Shown piece after piece: positions 9,220 through 17,852 of a stretch of DNA of 64,000 nucleotides. Both the position numbers and the translations under genes were made by a program. The notes beneath the pieces were generated by a model. The model saw only the letters and a program-made list of their open reading frames with translations, was not told the origin of the DNA and made no database searches. Source of the DNA: Leptospira fletcheri (GTDB lineage Bacteria; Spirochaetota; Leptospiria; Leptospirales; Leptospiraceae); contig NZ_RQET01000004.1 of the NCBI RefSeq assembly GCF_004769195.1, forward strand, positions 744,001-808,000. Reading direction: 5' to 3'. Every line of letters starts with the position of its first letter. The first letter of the stretch is position 1.

Positions 9220-9275
9220 TTTCTTCACGATATCCGAATAGATAAAATTCGATTGCCCTCGTAGGGAATTGAAGT

Positions 9276-9641
9276 ATGCATTTGCGCATGATGAACGCGG
9301 CTAAAAGTGTGCAATATTTCGGCGTCTTCTTGTTGATTGAAGGGACTTTACTGATCCTGGTACCGGATCTTTTCCTTAGCTTTTTCCTTCTGCGCGCGGA
9401 AGATGTTTGGGTCCGCGTGGTCGGAGTCGCTTTGGCAATATTAGGATATTTTTATTTTCGAATGGGAAGCTGGAATATTCGTCCTTTTCTCTGGTTGACG
9501 ACTCATTCTAGAAGCTTTCAGTTCGCAGCGATCGTAACTTTCGTTTTATTCGGAATGGCAAGTCCGATGCTCCTATTGCCGAGTGGATTCGAATTTCTCT
9601 GCGGGTTCGTTACCTTTCTTCTTTTGAGAAAAGAAGGGTGA
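9276..9641 (+). CDS. Small integral membrane protein, unknown function
   Basis: 121 residues, nearly all hydrophobic, with about four membrane-spanning stretches (FGVFLLIEGTLLILV, a central VGVALAILGYFYF, AAIVTFVLFGMASPMLLL and the last 15 residues). The start could be ATG 9276 or the ATG-ATG pair at 9288. It is preceded by a terminator, so it has its own promoter, and is convergent with the SpoIIE-type phosphatase 12 nt away. I recognise no family. Confidence 0.6.
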   Translation: MHLRMMNAAKSVQYFGVFLLIEGTLLILVPDLFLSFFLLRAEDVWVRVVGVALAILGYFYFRMGSWNIRPFLWLTTHSRSFQFAAIVTFVLFGMASPMLLLPSGFEFLCGFVTFLLLRKEG

Positions 9642-9653
9642 GCAATATTTACC

Positions 9654-11753
9654 TTAAGAACGACTTGAGCCGGCAGGCTGCTCCCTAGATTCGATCGATA
9701 TGATGGTGATATCGTCGTATCTTTGTTCGTCTCCTCTGGATCTTTCTTCCATCTGCACTAACTCTTCGAGCAGTTCCTGAAGGTTGGAAGAGTGCATGGA
9801 ATTCGCTTTGATCGCAATGGAATCCACGGTGCTCCAGCGGTTCTCCTTCCTTCTATTTTCTATAAGCCCGTCGGAAAATAACAGGAGTCTACTGCCGACC
9901 GGGAAAGGAAAAGTATTGAATTGGATTTCCAGATCATCGAAGAGACCGAGAATCGGGCCAGTTTTATGCAATAGTTCGTACGCAACGTCGGGTCTGAGAA
10001 GTACTTGATCGGGGTGTCCCGCCGACGCATAAAGCAATTCCTTTTCCGCCAAATAGATATCTGCGACGAAACAAGGAAAGATGCTTTCCAACGTATCGAA
10101 TTTTCTCAAAAAGCGTCCGTTCAGCTCTCTCAATACCTCGGTAGGGCAATCCAATTTTTTGAGTTCCTCGTATTCCGTCTTCAGAGCCATAGTCATCAAA
10201 CTGGCTTGGACCCCATGGCCTACCGCGTCCGCCAGCAGCACGCGGATCTTGCCCGGCCGAACTTCGGAGATATCCAGAAAATCCCCTCCTACCTTTTCGA
10301 GGGGTTTGTACACGTATTCGAAACGGATGCCCGCAATTTCCCGATCCGGAGGGGTCAGTATCTTTCTCTGTACGTTTTGTGCGATCTCCAATTCCCGGTT
10401 GATCTGTTGCAGAGTATCGTTCAGAGTTTTGGTCCGATCCTCGACTTTCTGCACGAGCTTTTCCTTCATCTCGAACAGTTCGAGGTTCATCGTTTGCAAA
10501 TCCTCGGTCAGGATTTTCGCTTCCTTGTATTTGGAGGAACGATCCGACGCGATGACCAGAGATTGGAGGAAGACGAAGAATACCAACGCAAAATGGGAAA
10601 CTTCGTATGAGGAGACCTTGAGCACATAGGTATAGAATAGGTCGATCCCTATCCCTAAGAATAGCAGTCCGGTTCCGTATAGAATATAAGCCGAATTGTT
10701 TTCCTTGTCGAAGTCGATCGTATAAATCACGTATAGGATGTACGCGATCACGATTCCCATAAATATATGATAAATCACTAATTTTTCACTGTTGAACGCG
10801 AGGGAGCCGAATAGAGTCCCTATGGCGAATACGATAGCGATAAATATGGAGCCTTTAACGAACGTAGTGGAAACGTAAGCTTCGAACGTGCTTTGAAAAA
10901 ATAAAAGATAAAACGGGACGCTTACGATCAACGGAATCTGGTCCAGCAACTGAATGGCTTCCTGAGGAAGGGAGGGAAAGAATTCCATCAACAACTTTGC
11001 GTTCGTCACCAGCGCTCGAACGCTGATCGCGATGCTCATAAAGCCGAAATACAAGGGGGCTTTGCTCGATCTCAGATAAAGATAAAGGGAAATATGATAA
11101 AGGCCCATGATCATCAGGCTGGAGAACGCGAAAATATCCGAAAAGATCGTTCTCGTCCGATAACTTTCCATGACGTCGGCGGGTCCCATCCTTATCGGCG
11201 AAATGATTCCACCTTGCCGCGAATAATAATTGGATACGAAAACCTCCAAGCGGACTTCGTTGGAAGGCGCGATAAACGAATAGAATTTGGGTTGGACCCT
11301 CGGGACGGTTTCTTTCGGAGAATGGGAGGGGTGCCCCGTTTGTCCGAGCTGGATTCCGTCCATGTAGATAGCGTAGGAAGTAAGGACGGAACCCAAGCCG
11401 ACGGTCAGTACTTTCCCCACCCATACGTCCGGAATCAATATCCGCAGACGGTAGGTTCCGTAGCCGATTTTTTCGTAGGAGGAATGGACCTCCGTTTCCC
11501 GGTTCCAAGCTCCCGGTACCGTGATTTTGCCTCGGAAGGTTTCCAGTACCTTTCCCGCTTCCTGGCTCCAAAAAAATTCCCATTCCCCGGAAAGATCGAC
11601 AGGACCGGTCGACGCGTCCCGTATCCCGCGCAGATCTATGCTACCTTGGTAAGCCCGGACATTCTCCTCCTTATGCGACGGCGTCAACGTCAAAAGGAAA
11701 ATCAGAAATCCCACCGGGCCCAAAAGGAAGAATAAATACTTAGATATGTGCAT
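9654..11753 (-). CDS. 7TMR-DISM sensor with SpoIIE/PP2C-type serine phosphatase
   Basis: 699 residues. A first membrane helix is followed by an extracytoplasmic 7TMR-DISM extracellular domain (about residues 35-190, with SGEWEFFW and a PDVWVGKVLTVGL beta region) and seven membrane spans (about 205-400). Next comes a coiled coil (about 405-460, Glu/Leu/Lys heptads) and a PP2C-like SpoIIE domain (about 470-690). The phosphatase shows VGGDFLD, VLLADAVGHGVQASLMTM and LLLFSDGLIE with the Asp residues that bind manganese, and DDITIISIE at the end. Such proteins dephosphorylate anti-sigma-factor antagonists or other Ser-phosphorylated partners in response to an external ligand. No partner switch gene is adjacent. 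Start ATG 11753. Confidence 0.9.
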   Translation of the reverse strand: MHISKYLFFLLGPVGFLIFLLTLTPSHKEENVRAYQGSIDLRGIRDASTGPVDLSGEWEFFWSQEAGKVLETFRGKITVPGAWNRETEVHSSYEKIGYGTYRLRILIPDVWVGKVLTVGLGSVLTSYAIYMDGIQLGQTGHPSHSPKETVPRVQPKFYSFIAPSNEVRLEVFVSNYYSRQGGIISPIRMGPADVMESYRTRTIFSDIFAFSSLMIMGLYHISLYLYLRSSKAPLYFGFMSIAISVRALVTNAKLLMEFFPSLPQEAIQLLDQIPLIVSVPFYLLFFQSTFEAYVSTTFVKGSIFIAIVFAIGTLFGSLAFNSEKLVIYHIFMGIVIAYILYVIYTIDFDKENNSAYILYGTGLLFLGIGIDLFYTYVLKVSSYEVSHFALVFFVFLQSLVIASDRSSKYKEAKILTEDLQTMNLELFEMKEKLVQKVEDRTKTLNDTLQQINRELEIAQNVQRKILTPPDREIAGIRFEYVYKPLEKVGGDFLDISEVRPGKIRVLLADAVGHGVQASLMTMALKTEYEELKKLDCPTEVLRELNGRFLRKFDTLESIFPCFVADIYLAEKELLYASAGHPDQVLLRPDVAYELLHKTGPILGLFDDLEIQFNTFPFPVGSRLLLFSDGLIENRRKENRWSTVDSIAIKANSMHSSNLQELLEELVQMEERSRGDEQRYDDITIISIESREQPAGSSRS

Positions 11754-12017
11754 CTGTTGGGAATTCCTAAATCATCCTCTGCTTCCTATCGCCGTAAAGT
11801 CAATCTTTCTCCGCCTAACATAGACGACTGTTTTCTAAAATTGGAAAAAAATTATTGTCCGATTTCGAAAAGGGGAATCGAAGACCGGAGTTCGGAAAGT
11901 AAGGCCTTCTCGGAACTCTGGCCTTAAATCAGACGTTTTTTTTCCGGCTTTCGCTACGCAAGAATGGACAAAAAAAACCGTAATAGGGAAGTCTTGAACC
12001 GTAGTTTCGAGGATAAA

Positions 12018-12914
12018 ATGGGAAATAACGGAAGCCGAATCGTCGGCCTTGCCTTGGGGAGCGGTTCTGCCAGAGGTTGGTCGCATATAGGAGTGATCCA
12101 GGAATTGGAGAAACTCGGAATCTATCCTGACATAGTTTGCGGGACGTCCATCGGTTCTTTGGTAGGCGCCTTCCACGCGGCAGGGAAACTTTCCGCGCTC
12201 GAGCGGTGGGTGGAAAGTTTGGAATGGCGGGACATTCTCGGCTTTATGGATTGGAGCTTTGGCGGGGGATTAATACGGGGGAAAAAACTTTTCGACTTTT
12301 TTGCCCAGGAATTCCGGGATGCGGAAATCAAGGACCTGGTCCTTCCTTACGGAGCTGTCGCCTCCGATCTGGATACCGGAGTAGAAGTTTGGTTAAGAAG
12401 CGGGTCCGTTTTCGAGGCGGTTCGTGCTTCCATTTCCTTGCCCGGAATTTTTACGCCGGTCGCAAAAGAGGGAAGGTGGCTTGTGGACGGAGGGCTAGTC
12501 AATCCGGTTCCCGTTTCCTTATGCCGGGCCATGGGAGCCGATTATGTGATCGCCGTGGATCTGAACCAGGACCTTTTGGAAAAAAAAGAAGAAGAGGAAA
12601 AGAAAGAAATTTCTCCCGAATCCGGCTCTCGCTGGAGGTCCTGGACCGCCAAATTTTGGGGCAAAGACTTGGATGAACATCTCCAGAAAGAAAAGGATGA
12701 AAAGCCCGGAATCATGGAAGTGGTTTCCAAAAGCATCAATATCATGCAGATTCGGATCACTCGCAGTCGTATGGCCGGCGATCCTCCGGATGTTTTGCTC
12801 GCTCCTAGATTACGTTATATAGGGTTGATGGAGTTCCACAGAGGCAAGGAAGCGATAGAAGAAGGAAGAGAGATCGTGAGAAAAATGGCTCCCGCTTTAA
12901 TCATTCCGAAATGA
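12018..12914 (+). CDS. Patatin-like phospholipase (RssA/NTE family)
   Basis: 299 residues from ATG 12018, which has GAGG at good spacing; an in-frame ATG at 11964 would add 18 charged residues. The patatin fold is clear: glycine-rich oxyanion loop LGSGSARGW (14-21), nucleophile GTSIG (Ser44) and the catalytic Asp of VDGG (Asp157). A Glu/Lys-rich insertion of about 50 residues after VIAVDLNQD is typical of the spirochaetal members. There is no signal peptide, so it is probably cytoplasmic or membrane-associated, acting as a serine acyl hydrolase on phospholipids or lysophospholipids. It is monocistronic, with a 210-nt divergent region from the SpoIIE-type gene. Confidence 0.88.
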   Translation: MGNNGSRIVGLALGSGSARGWSHIGVIQELEKLGIYPDIVCGTSIGSLVGAFHAAGKLSALERWVESLEWRDILGFMDWSFGGGLIRGKKLFDFFAQEFRDAEIKDLVLPYGAVASDLDTGVEVWLRSGSVFEAVRASISLPGIFTPVAKEGRWLVDGGLVNPVPVSLCRAMGADYVIAVDLNQDLLEKKEEEEKKEISPESGSRWRSWTAKFWGKDLDEHLQKEKDEKPGIMEVVSKSINIMQIRITRSRMAGDPPDVLLAPRLRYIGLMEFHRGKEAIEEGREIVRKMAPALIIPK

Positions 12915-13012
12915 ACGGATCCGAATTAGGGATTGCAATGAAAACGACAGGTTTCAGACTTCTATAAGGATCCCTCGGACATAGACATGGCAAAGGTTGT
13001 TGCAAGGTTTTT

Positions 13013-13768
13013 ATGAATCGATTTTCGTTCGGTTTCTTTTTGATTTTCGTTTCCTTTACGCTTTCTTGTAGAGAAAAAGAAGAGCCCCCCATTCTGGAAA
13101 TCAGAGACATGCTTGATTCCACACATATAAGCGAATCGATCGAAAAAGCGAAAGTACAAGCGGAACGTTCCGGAAAAACGGACCAAATTCATTATCTGCG
13201 CGGTTGGATCCAATATTTAAGGAAAGAGGACGATCAGGCGGAAAAAGAGTACCGCGTTTGTTTAAAAGAAAATCCGGAATCCTACGATTGTTCAAGAGGG
13301 ATCGGTCTGATCGAACAGCACAGGAAGCATTATGAAAAGGCGGATTTCAACTTTCAGGAGGCTTTACGGAATGCGGAAAAACGGAAAGACGCAGAAGCGA
13401 TTTCCGTTTTGAGAGTGGATTTGGGAAATCTACTATTGAGACAGAATCGTCGTTCTGAAGCGCTCGGCGAATATGAAAAATCCTTAGTCGCAAAGCAGGA
13501 TGGGGCGGCTTATTTCGGTCTAGGACTGACGTCTCTGCTGCAAGGAAACCGAGCTAGGTCTAAGGAATATCTGGAGAAGGGATTGAAGACCCCTTACAGG
13601 GATTCCATATTGAAAGCGGAAACATATTATCTACTGGCAAGGTTGCAATACGATTGGGAAAAAAATCCGCAAGCGGCCGCCGTTTCCGCAAAGAAAGCGT
13701 TCGAGCTGTTTCCGGCTAAACAGGAATATGCGAAATCCTGGGAGCAGTATTCCAAAGCGGCAAAATAA
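13013..13768 (+). CDS. Tetratricopeptide-repeat lipoprotein
   Basis: 251 residues. The N-terminus ends with FVSFTLSC (Cys19), a lipobox. The rest is helical with at least four TPR-type repeats spaced about 34-38 residues; recognisable helices include QIHYLRGWIQYLRK, ADFNFQEALRNAEK, SEALGEYEKSLVAK and AAYFGLGLTSLLQG. It probably acts as a protein-interaction scaffold at the inner face of the outer membrane or in the periplasm. ATG 13013 has AAGG six bases before it. The next gene starts 11 nt downstream, so they are likely co-transcribed. Confidence 0.75.
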   Translation: MNRFSFGFFLIFVSFTLSCREKEEPPILEIRDMLDSTHISESIEKAKVQAERSGKTDQIHYLRGWIQYLRKEDDQAEKEYRVCLKENPESYDCSRGIGLIEQHRKHYEKADFNFQEALRNAEKRKDAEAISVLRVDLGNLLLRQNRRSEALGEYEKSLVAKQDGAAYFGLGLTSLLQGNRARSKEYLEKGLKTPYRDSILKAETYYLLARLQYDWEKNPQAAAVSAKKAFELFPAKQEYAKSWEQYSKAAK

Positions 13769-13779
13769 GGTAAAAACCT

Positions 13780-14400
13780 GTGAAATATCTTTCCATATTA
13801 TTCAGAATCGTTCACAAACAGATTATTCTTCCTTTCCAAGAGTCCCACGCTCCAGTCAACGAAGTCTGTTTGGGAACTTCCGTCGGCCTCATCTGGTCCA
13901 TGACTCCTCTGATAGGCATCCAAATGTATCTAGGTCTGGCGACTTGGATCCTTTTCAGGATCATCCGGATCCGTTTTTATCTCCCGATCGCCATCGCTAT
14001 GATCTGGATCACGAATCCTGTGACTTTACCTTTCTTTTATTATATCTTTTATGTATTAGGAAAATTTACTCTTTCAATTCTCGGAATACCTTCCGCAGAA
14101 TTGGATTTCCGAGTGATTTACGATGTGATGGCCAAATCGGAATCGATGGGATTCCTTTCCGGTTTGTGGTATTGGACCGTGTTTCTTTTGGATCGTATGG
14201 GTCTTCCCATGTTTATCGGGGGATTCGTGGTTGGAATCCCTGCGGCAATCGCGGGCTATCCTCTCACCTATAAGATGCTGAACGCTTACAGGACGAAGCT
14301 CGCCGAACGGGAAGGGATCACTCTGAAAGAATGGGAAGAAAAGCATGTAAGAAAAGACATCGGGCTCTTTTCCGAAAAGCCTTCCTTGAATCCTAAGTAA
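13780..14400 (+). CDS. DUF2062-family inner-membrane protein
   Basis: 206 residues starting at GTG 13780. The DUF2062 pattern is visible: an N-terminal amphipathic helix, then VNEVCLGTSVGLIWSMTPL, IGIQMYLGLATWILFR, and the conserved ITNPVTLPFFYY segment, with about four membrane spans and a basic tail. Members are uncharacterised inner-membrane proteins, often next to glycosyltransferase or lipid-carrier genes. Here it follows a TPR lipoprotein by 11 nt and ends 10 nt before the convergent ketopantoate-reductase gene. Confidence 0.8.
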   Translation: MKYLSILFRIVHKQIILPFQESHAPVNEVCLGTSVGLIWSMTPLIGIQMYLGLATWILFRIIRIRFYLPIAIAMIWITNPVTLPFFYYIFYVLGKFTLSILGIPSAELDFRVIYDVMAKSESMGFLSGLWYWTVFLLDRMGLPMFIGGFVVGIPAAIAGYPLTYKMLNAYRTKLAEREGITLKEWEEKHVRKDIGLFSEKPSLNPK

Positions 14401-14410
14401 AGTTCGGATT

Positions 14411-15454
14411 TTAGAATTTTAGCCCGAGCCGATTCGCGAGAATCTCGGGATTGAATTGCGCGGATTTGGGTTTCTTTTCCGCCTCTCGAATGAGGGAAAC
14501 GATCGCACGGTTGATCGGAGCTGCGTGACCCACACGGTCCGCCAATTTCAGGATTTCCCCGTTTAAGCTGTCCACTTCGGTCGTCCTTCCTTGGTTCAGG
14601 TCTTCCCACATGGAAGATCTGGCTTCCGGATCGATTTTGATCAGGCTAGATGCGACCCTGAAAAATAGCCAATCCGGAAGTTGTAGGATGGTAGGCGCCA
14701 GTTGTGGGATCATTTTTCCGGTTCGAACCGGTCGGATTCCGGCAAGTTTCAGGACTTCGAAGGCCTCCGACATCATTGCGGAAAGGATTTTACGATATCC
14801 TCTTTGGGAAAGTTCCTCACGGAGCGGAATTCCCGCAAGAGCGTTGAGGCTATTGTTCAGGTTGAACAGTAGCTTTCCCCATAAGACTCCGTCCATATTG
14901 GGGTGGGTCTCCGCTTCCAGGCCCGAGCTTCTCAAATAGTGGACCACTTTTTTCCCGTGCTGGTTGTCTTGAACAACCAGGTGCCCGCTCGTTCCTCTAT
15001 GAAATTGGCCTTTTCCTTTGGCTACCACGTTGAAAGGAACCATTCCGGCCAAAATTCTTTCTCCCAGATGAGGAATCGTTTCGTACAGAAAAGACTTGTT
15101 TCTCACGCCGTTTTGAAAGCTGAGCACGATCGCTTTTTCCCGTTCCGAAGAGGATAGGTGTTTGTTCAGCGATTCCCCCAATTCCTTCGTATCCCTACTT
15201 TTTACGGTGATCAAAAAAATGGTAGCGCCTCTGACGTCCTTTAGGTCCGTCACGTACTCGATCTTGTTGGGCGGGATGGAAAAAAATTTCCCGGTAAAAT
15301 CCGAAATTCCGAGACCGAACAGTTGTACTTCTTTGCGGTTCCTCTCCCTTCCCACAAAAACCACGGGAAAACCCCCTTGTACCAGATGTGCGCCTATATA
15401 GGTTCCGATACTACCGGAGCCCAGGATTGCGAATTTTGGGAGATCCTCATGCAT
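14411..15454 (-). CDS. 2-dehydropantoate 2-reductase family protein
   Basis: 347 residues from ATG 15454 (a start 39 nt upstream would add a tail not expected before the Rossmann strand). KFAILGSGSIGTYIGAHL is the NADP-binding glycine loop of the ApbA/PanE family; the catalytic Lys lies in LWGKLLFNLNNSLNALAG, and TEVDSLNGEILKLADRVG is the C-terminal domain hallmark. It is expected to reduce ketopantoate to pantoate for coenzyme A, in the cytoplasm. At 347 residues it is longer than E. coli PanE (303) and several paralogous clades exist, so the exact substrate is uncertain. The lipase terminator lies just upstream, so it has its own promoter or read-through. Confidence 0.82.
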   Translation of the reverse strand: MHEDLPKFAILGSGSIGTYIGAHLVQGGFPVVFVGRERNRKEVQLFGLGISDFTGKFFSIPPNKIEYVTDLKDVRGATIFLITVKSRDTKELGESLNKHLSSSEREKAIVLSFQNGVRNKSFLYETIPHLGERILAGMVPFNVVAKGKGQFHRGTSGHLVVQDNQHGKKVVHYLRSSGLEAETHPNMDGVLWGKLLFNLNNSLNALAGIPLREELSQRGYRKILSAMMSEAFEVLKLAGIRPVRTGKMIPQLAPTILQLPDWLFFRVASSLIKIDPEARSSMWEDLNQGRTTEVDSLNGEILKLADRVGHAAPINRAIVSLIREAEKKPKSAQFNPEILANRLGLKF

Positions 15455-15497
15455 ACAGGGGCCAAAGATTGCCGGTAAAACCTGAAAAACCAAGTAA

Positions 15498-15536
15498 AAT
15501 AAAAAACCGGGAACCCCTTTCGGAGCACCCGGTTTT
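15498..15536 (-). terminator. Rho-independent terminator of the lipase gene
   Basis: Minus-strand stem AAAACCGGG / CCCGGTTTT (15528-15536 with 15503-15511) has a partly paired interior and is followed by TT and an A/T-rich tail. It sits 23 nt past the lipase stop. Confidence 0.8.
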
Positions 15537-15559
15537 CCAGCCCTAGGTCGTTCTAACTA

Positions 15560-16483
15560 CTACTGGTTCGCTTTTGCGTTGGAAGCCATTTTCAGGAAAT
15601 AACCTTCCACATCGTACCAAGTTTTGCCGGAATTCAGCGTATTGGAAGCTTCCAAGTGGTCTACACCGGTGGTCAGGATTCCGTAATCCGGGCCTCCGTT
15701 GAAAGTTCCCCATTTTAAGGAAGAATACGGAACCAGTCCGTCACAGGTCGCACCCTGTCCGTTGAACAATCCACCTGCTGCACAAGCGGGCTGGAGGATT
15801 CCCATTAACGGGTGTTGGATGAGATCCGGGATGGTGATATAGGATCCGTAAGAGTAGTATTTTACGCCGGAAGAATTCGGAGTATAAGAGTTAAACAGAG
15901 CGGTTCCCGAAGTAGTCAGGGATCCCAGTGCTGCCAAAGCGTCCTGTTGTCCGCCTCCGTAAACCAATTGAACTACGACTCCAAGAACAGCGCTCACGAA
16001 AGGTTTGATCCAATCCGGAAGAACATTGCTGATTATGTCCGCTATCGGAGAACCGCGGTGGGGGGTGTTTAGGGTGGTCAAAGTGGAAACTTTGGAAGAA
16101 AGGCCCAAATTAGAGATTGCATACCGGCTGTCCAATCCGCCTTGGGAGTGGCCGAGGATATGCACTTTCGTAAAGCCGTTGGCAGCCATATAGACGTTGA
16201 TCTTGCTTGCCAATTGTGCTCCCCGAACTTCGTTGGATTGGGCCGCAGTCTTGGTCGGAGCATAAACGGTAGCTCCTTGAGAGGTCAGGTACGAGTCCAT
16301 TCCTCCCCAATAACTGATAATGCTGATGACTCCGCTGGAATCCGTTCCCCATCCGAACAATCCGTGGGAAAGGATGATGGGATATGCTCCCGCCAACGGT
16401 TTGGAGGAAGATCCCCCTCCGGATGCGAACAATGAGCCGCTACAAATAAATAGGATCAACAAGGAAAGTCCTAGTTTACGCAT
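15560..16483 (-). CDS. Secreted triacylglycerol lipase (Pseudomonas LipA-like)
   Basis: 307 residues. The signal peptide MRKLGLSLLILFICSGSLFA is followed by a Gly/Ser-rich stretch. YPIILSHGLFGWG supplies the oxyanion His-Gly, and the nucleophile elbow is ILGHSQGG (Ser113). NTPHRGSP follows, as in family I lipases; the Asp is probably in TCDGLVPYSS and the His in GVDHLEASN. It should hydrolyse long-chain acylglycerols outside the inner membrane. No lipase-specific foldase is next to it. It is monocistronic, with a 349-nt AT-rich upstream region containing palindromes, and ends at its own terminator. Confidence 0.88.
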   Translation of the reverse strand: MRKLGLSLLILFICSGSLFASGGGSSSKPLAGAYPIILSHGLFGWGTDSSGVISIISYWGGMDSYLTSQGATVYAPTKTAAQSNEVRGAQLASKINVYMAANGFTKVHILGHSQGGLDSRYAISNLGLSSKVSTLTTLNTPHRGSPIADIISNVLPDWIKPFVSAVLGVVVQLVYGGGQQDALAALGSLTTSGTALFNSYTPNSSGVKYYSYGSYITIPDLIQHPLMGILQPACAAGGLFNGQGATCDGLVPYSSLKWGTFNGGPDYGILTTGVDHLEASNTLNSGKTWYDVEGYFLKMASNAKANQ

Positions 16484-16832
16484 GGAATGTTACCTCTTTT
16501 CTCTTCACTATTCTCTAGTTGTCGTTTTCAGATTCGCTTTGTGGGTTTGTTCGCTTTTTTATCTATGTATCGCTCGGTATAGGAGCGCTTAGGTACTCTA
16601 TTCCAAACAAATGCTTTGTCAAGAGAAAACGTTCGAAAAAAGAGATTTAAAAAATACGTTTGATATGAAACTAAATTTTATAAATAACGATAGTTATCTA
16701 TAAAAAGTCCGATCCCGGTTCTGGAACTTGTTCAGTGAAAGCGAATCTCAGATAAAAGTGAACAATTGTTTATTTTTTGGAAAAAAAACGCGCAAAGAAG
16801 TATTGAGTATCTTGTTCAGAATCAATTTCCGC
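16484..16832. other. 349-nt gene-free region with palindromes upstream of the lipase
   Basis: No convincing coding sequence. About 16610-16830 is AT-rich. It holds an interrupted palindrome ATAAC-GATA-GTTAT inside a longer imperfect one with TATA flanks (about 16680-16703) and a perfect 10-bp palindrome AACAATTGTT at 16761-16770. It contains the upstream control region of the lipase gene; the palindromes are operator candidates only. Confidence 0.5.
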
Positions 16833-17846
16833 TTACGGAATTCGAATGACGATCTTTCCAAAGTGGGAACCGCTTTGGAGATATTCTAATGCTTCTTTGG
16901 ATTCTTGCAGTGAAAAAGTGCGATCGATCACCGGTTTCAGTCCTGCACTTTGTACGGCTCGGTTCATTGCGAGAAAGGAGTTTCTCGAACCTACCACGAT
17001 TCCCTGTACCTTGATCTGATTCATGACGAGAGGGAGAAGGTTCAAATCTTTCGTAGAGCCCGCTAAGATTCCGATGAGATGAATGGTTCCGAAAAGTTTT
17101 ACGGCTCGGATGGATTGTTCTAGAGTTCCCGCTCCTCCCACTTCCACTACGTGATCGACTCCTAACCCGTCGGTCCATTTGCGGACTGCGTCTCCCCAAT
17201 CAGGAGTGCGTTTATAGTTGATTCCGAAATCCGCTCCCAGCTCTTTGCCTCGCGACAATTTTTCGTCGGAAGAGGACGTTAGACAAACTGTTGCACCCGC
17301 CAGTTTTGCGAACTGCAAAGCGAACAAGGAAACTCCACCGGTTCCCTGTATTAAAACGGTGTCTCCCGGTTTGACGCGGTTTTCCACGAAGAAGGAAGAC
17401 CAGGCGGTCAACGCTGCACAAGGAAGTGTGGATGCTTCTTCGTAACTCAGATGGGAAGGTGCAAGCACCACTCCGCTTGAAGGAAGGATCGCAAATTCCC
17501 GAAGGGTTCCATCCAGAGGTCCTCCTAGAGTCGTGCGGAGTTCTTTCTTGGAGGCCGGGCCGTCGATCCAATACGGGGCAAAGAGTGCGTTGACCTTGTC
17601 TCCCGTACGGAATTCGGATACGTCTTCCCCCACTTCCAAAATTTCCCCCGCACCGTCACTACAGGGAATCAGCGGGATCGGAAATTTAGGATTGTATTTC
17701 CCTTCCACTACCAGGATGTCCCGGTAGTTCAGGGAAGCCGCACGGAACCGGACCAATACTTCTCCCCGACCTGGTCGTCCCGGATCGGGGAGGTCCACAA
17801 TCGAAAGATTCTCTTTTCCGAATGCGTTTAACCGAGCGGCTTTCAA
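16833..17846 (-). CDS. Zinc-independent MDR-family alcohol dehydrogenase/quinone oxidoreductase
   Basis: 337 residues, medium-chain dehydrogenase/reductase. The GroES-like N-terminal half includes RAASLNYRDILVVEGKY and IPLIPCSDGAGEI. The Rossmann half has VLIQGTGGVSLFALQFAKLAG and ends with the substrate lobe. The catalytic-zinc Cys and His set of classical alcohol dehydrogenases is absent, pointing to a quinone-reductase or enoyl-reductase type. It follows the crotonyl-CoA carboxylase/reductase gene by 6 nt in the same direction, so it probably acts in the same short-chain acyl or carbonyl pathway. Start is TTG 17846. Confidence 0.82.
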   Translation of the reverse strand: MKAARLNAFGKENLSIVDLPDPGRPGRGEVLVRFRAASLNYRDILVVEGKYNPKFPIPLIPCSDGAGEILEVGEDVSEFRTGDKVNALFAPYWIDGPASKKELRTTLGGPLDGTLREFAILPSSGVVLAPSHLSYEEASTLPCAALTAWSSFFVENRVKPGDTVLIQGTGGVSLFALQFAKLAGATVCLTSSSDEKLSRGKELGADFGINYKRTPDWGDAVRKWTDGLGVDHVVEVGGAGTLEQSIRAVKLFGTIHLIGILAGSTKDLNLLPLVMNQIKVQGIVVGSRNSFLAMNRAVQSAGLKPVIDRTFSLQESKEALEYLQSGSHFGKIVIRIP

Positions 17847-17852
17847 GAGAGT

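Noticed and set aside
10081..10629. Long plus-strand open frames of about 180-200 codons opposite the SpoIIE-type gene
   Set aside because: They are antisense to a complete, motif-bearing phosphatase gene; their translations are Arg/Ser-rich with no family features.
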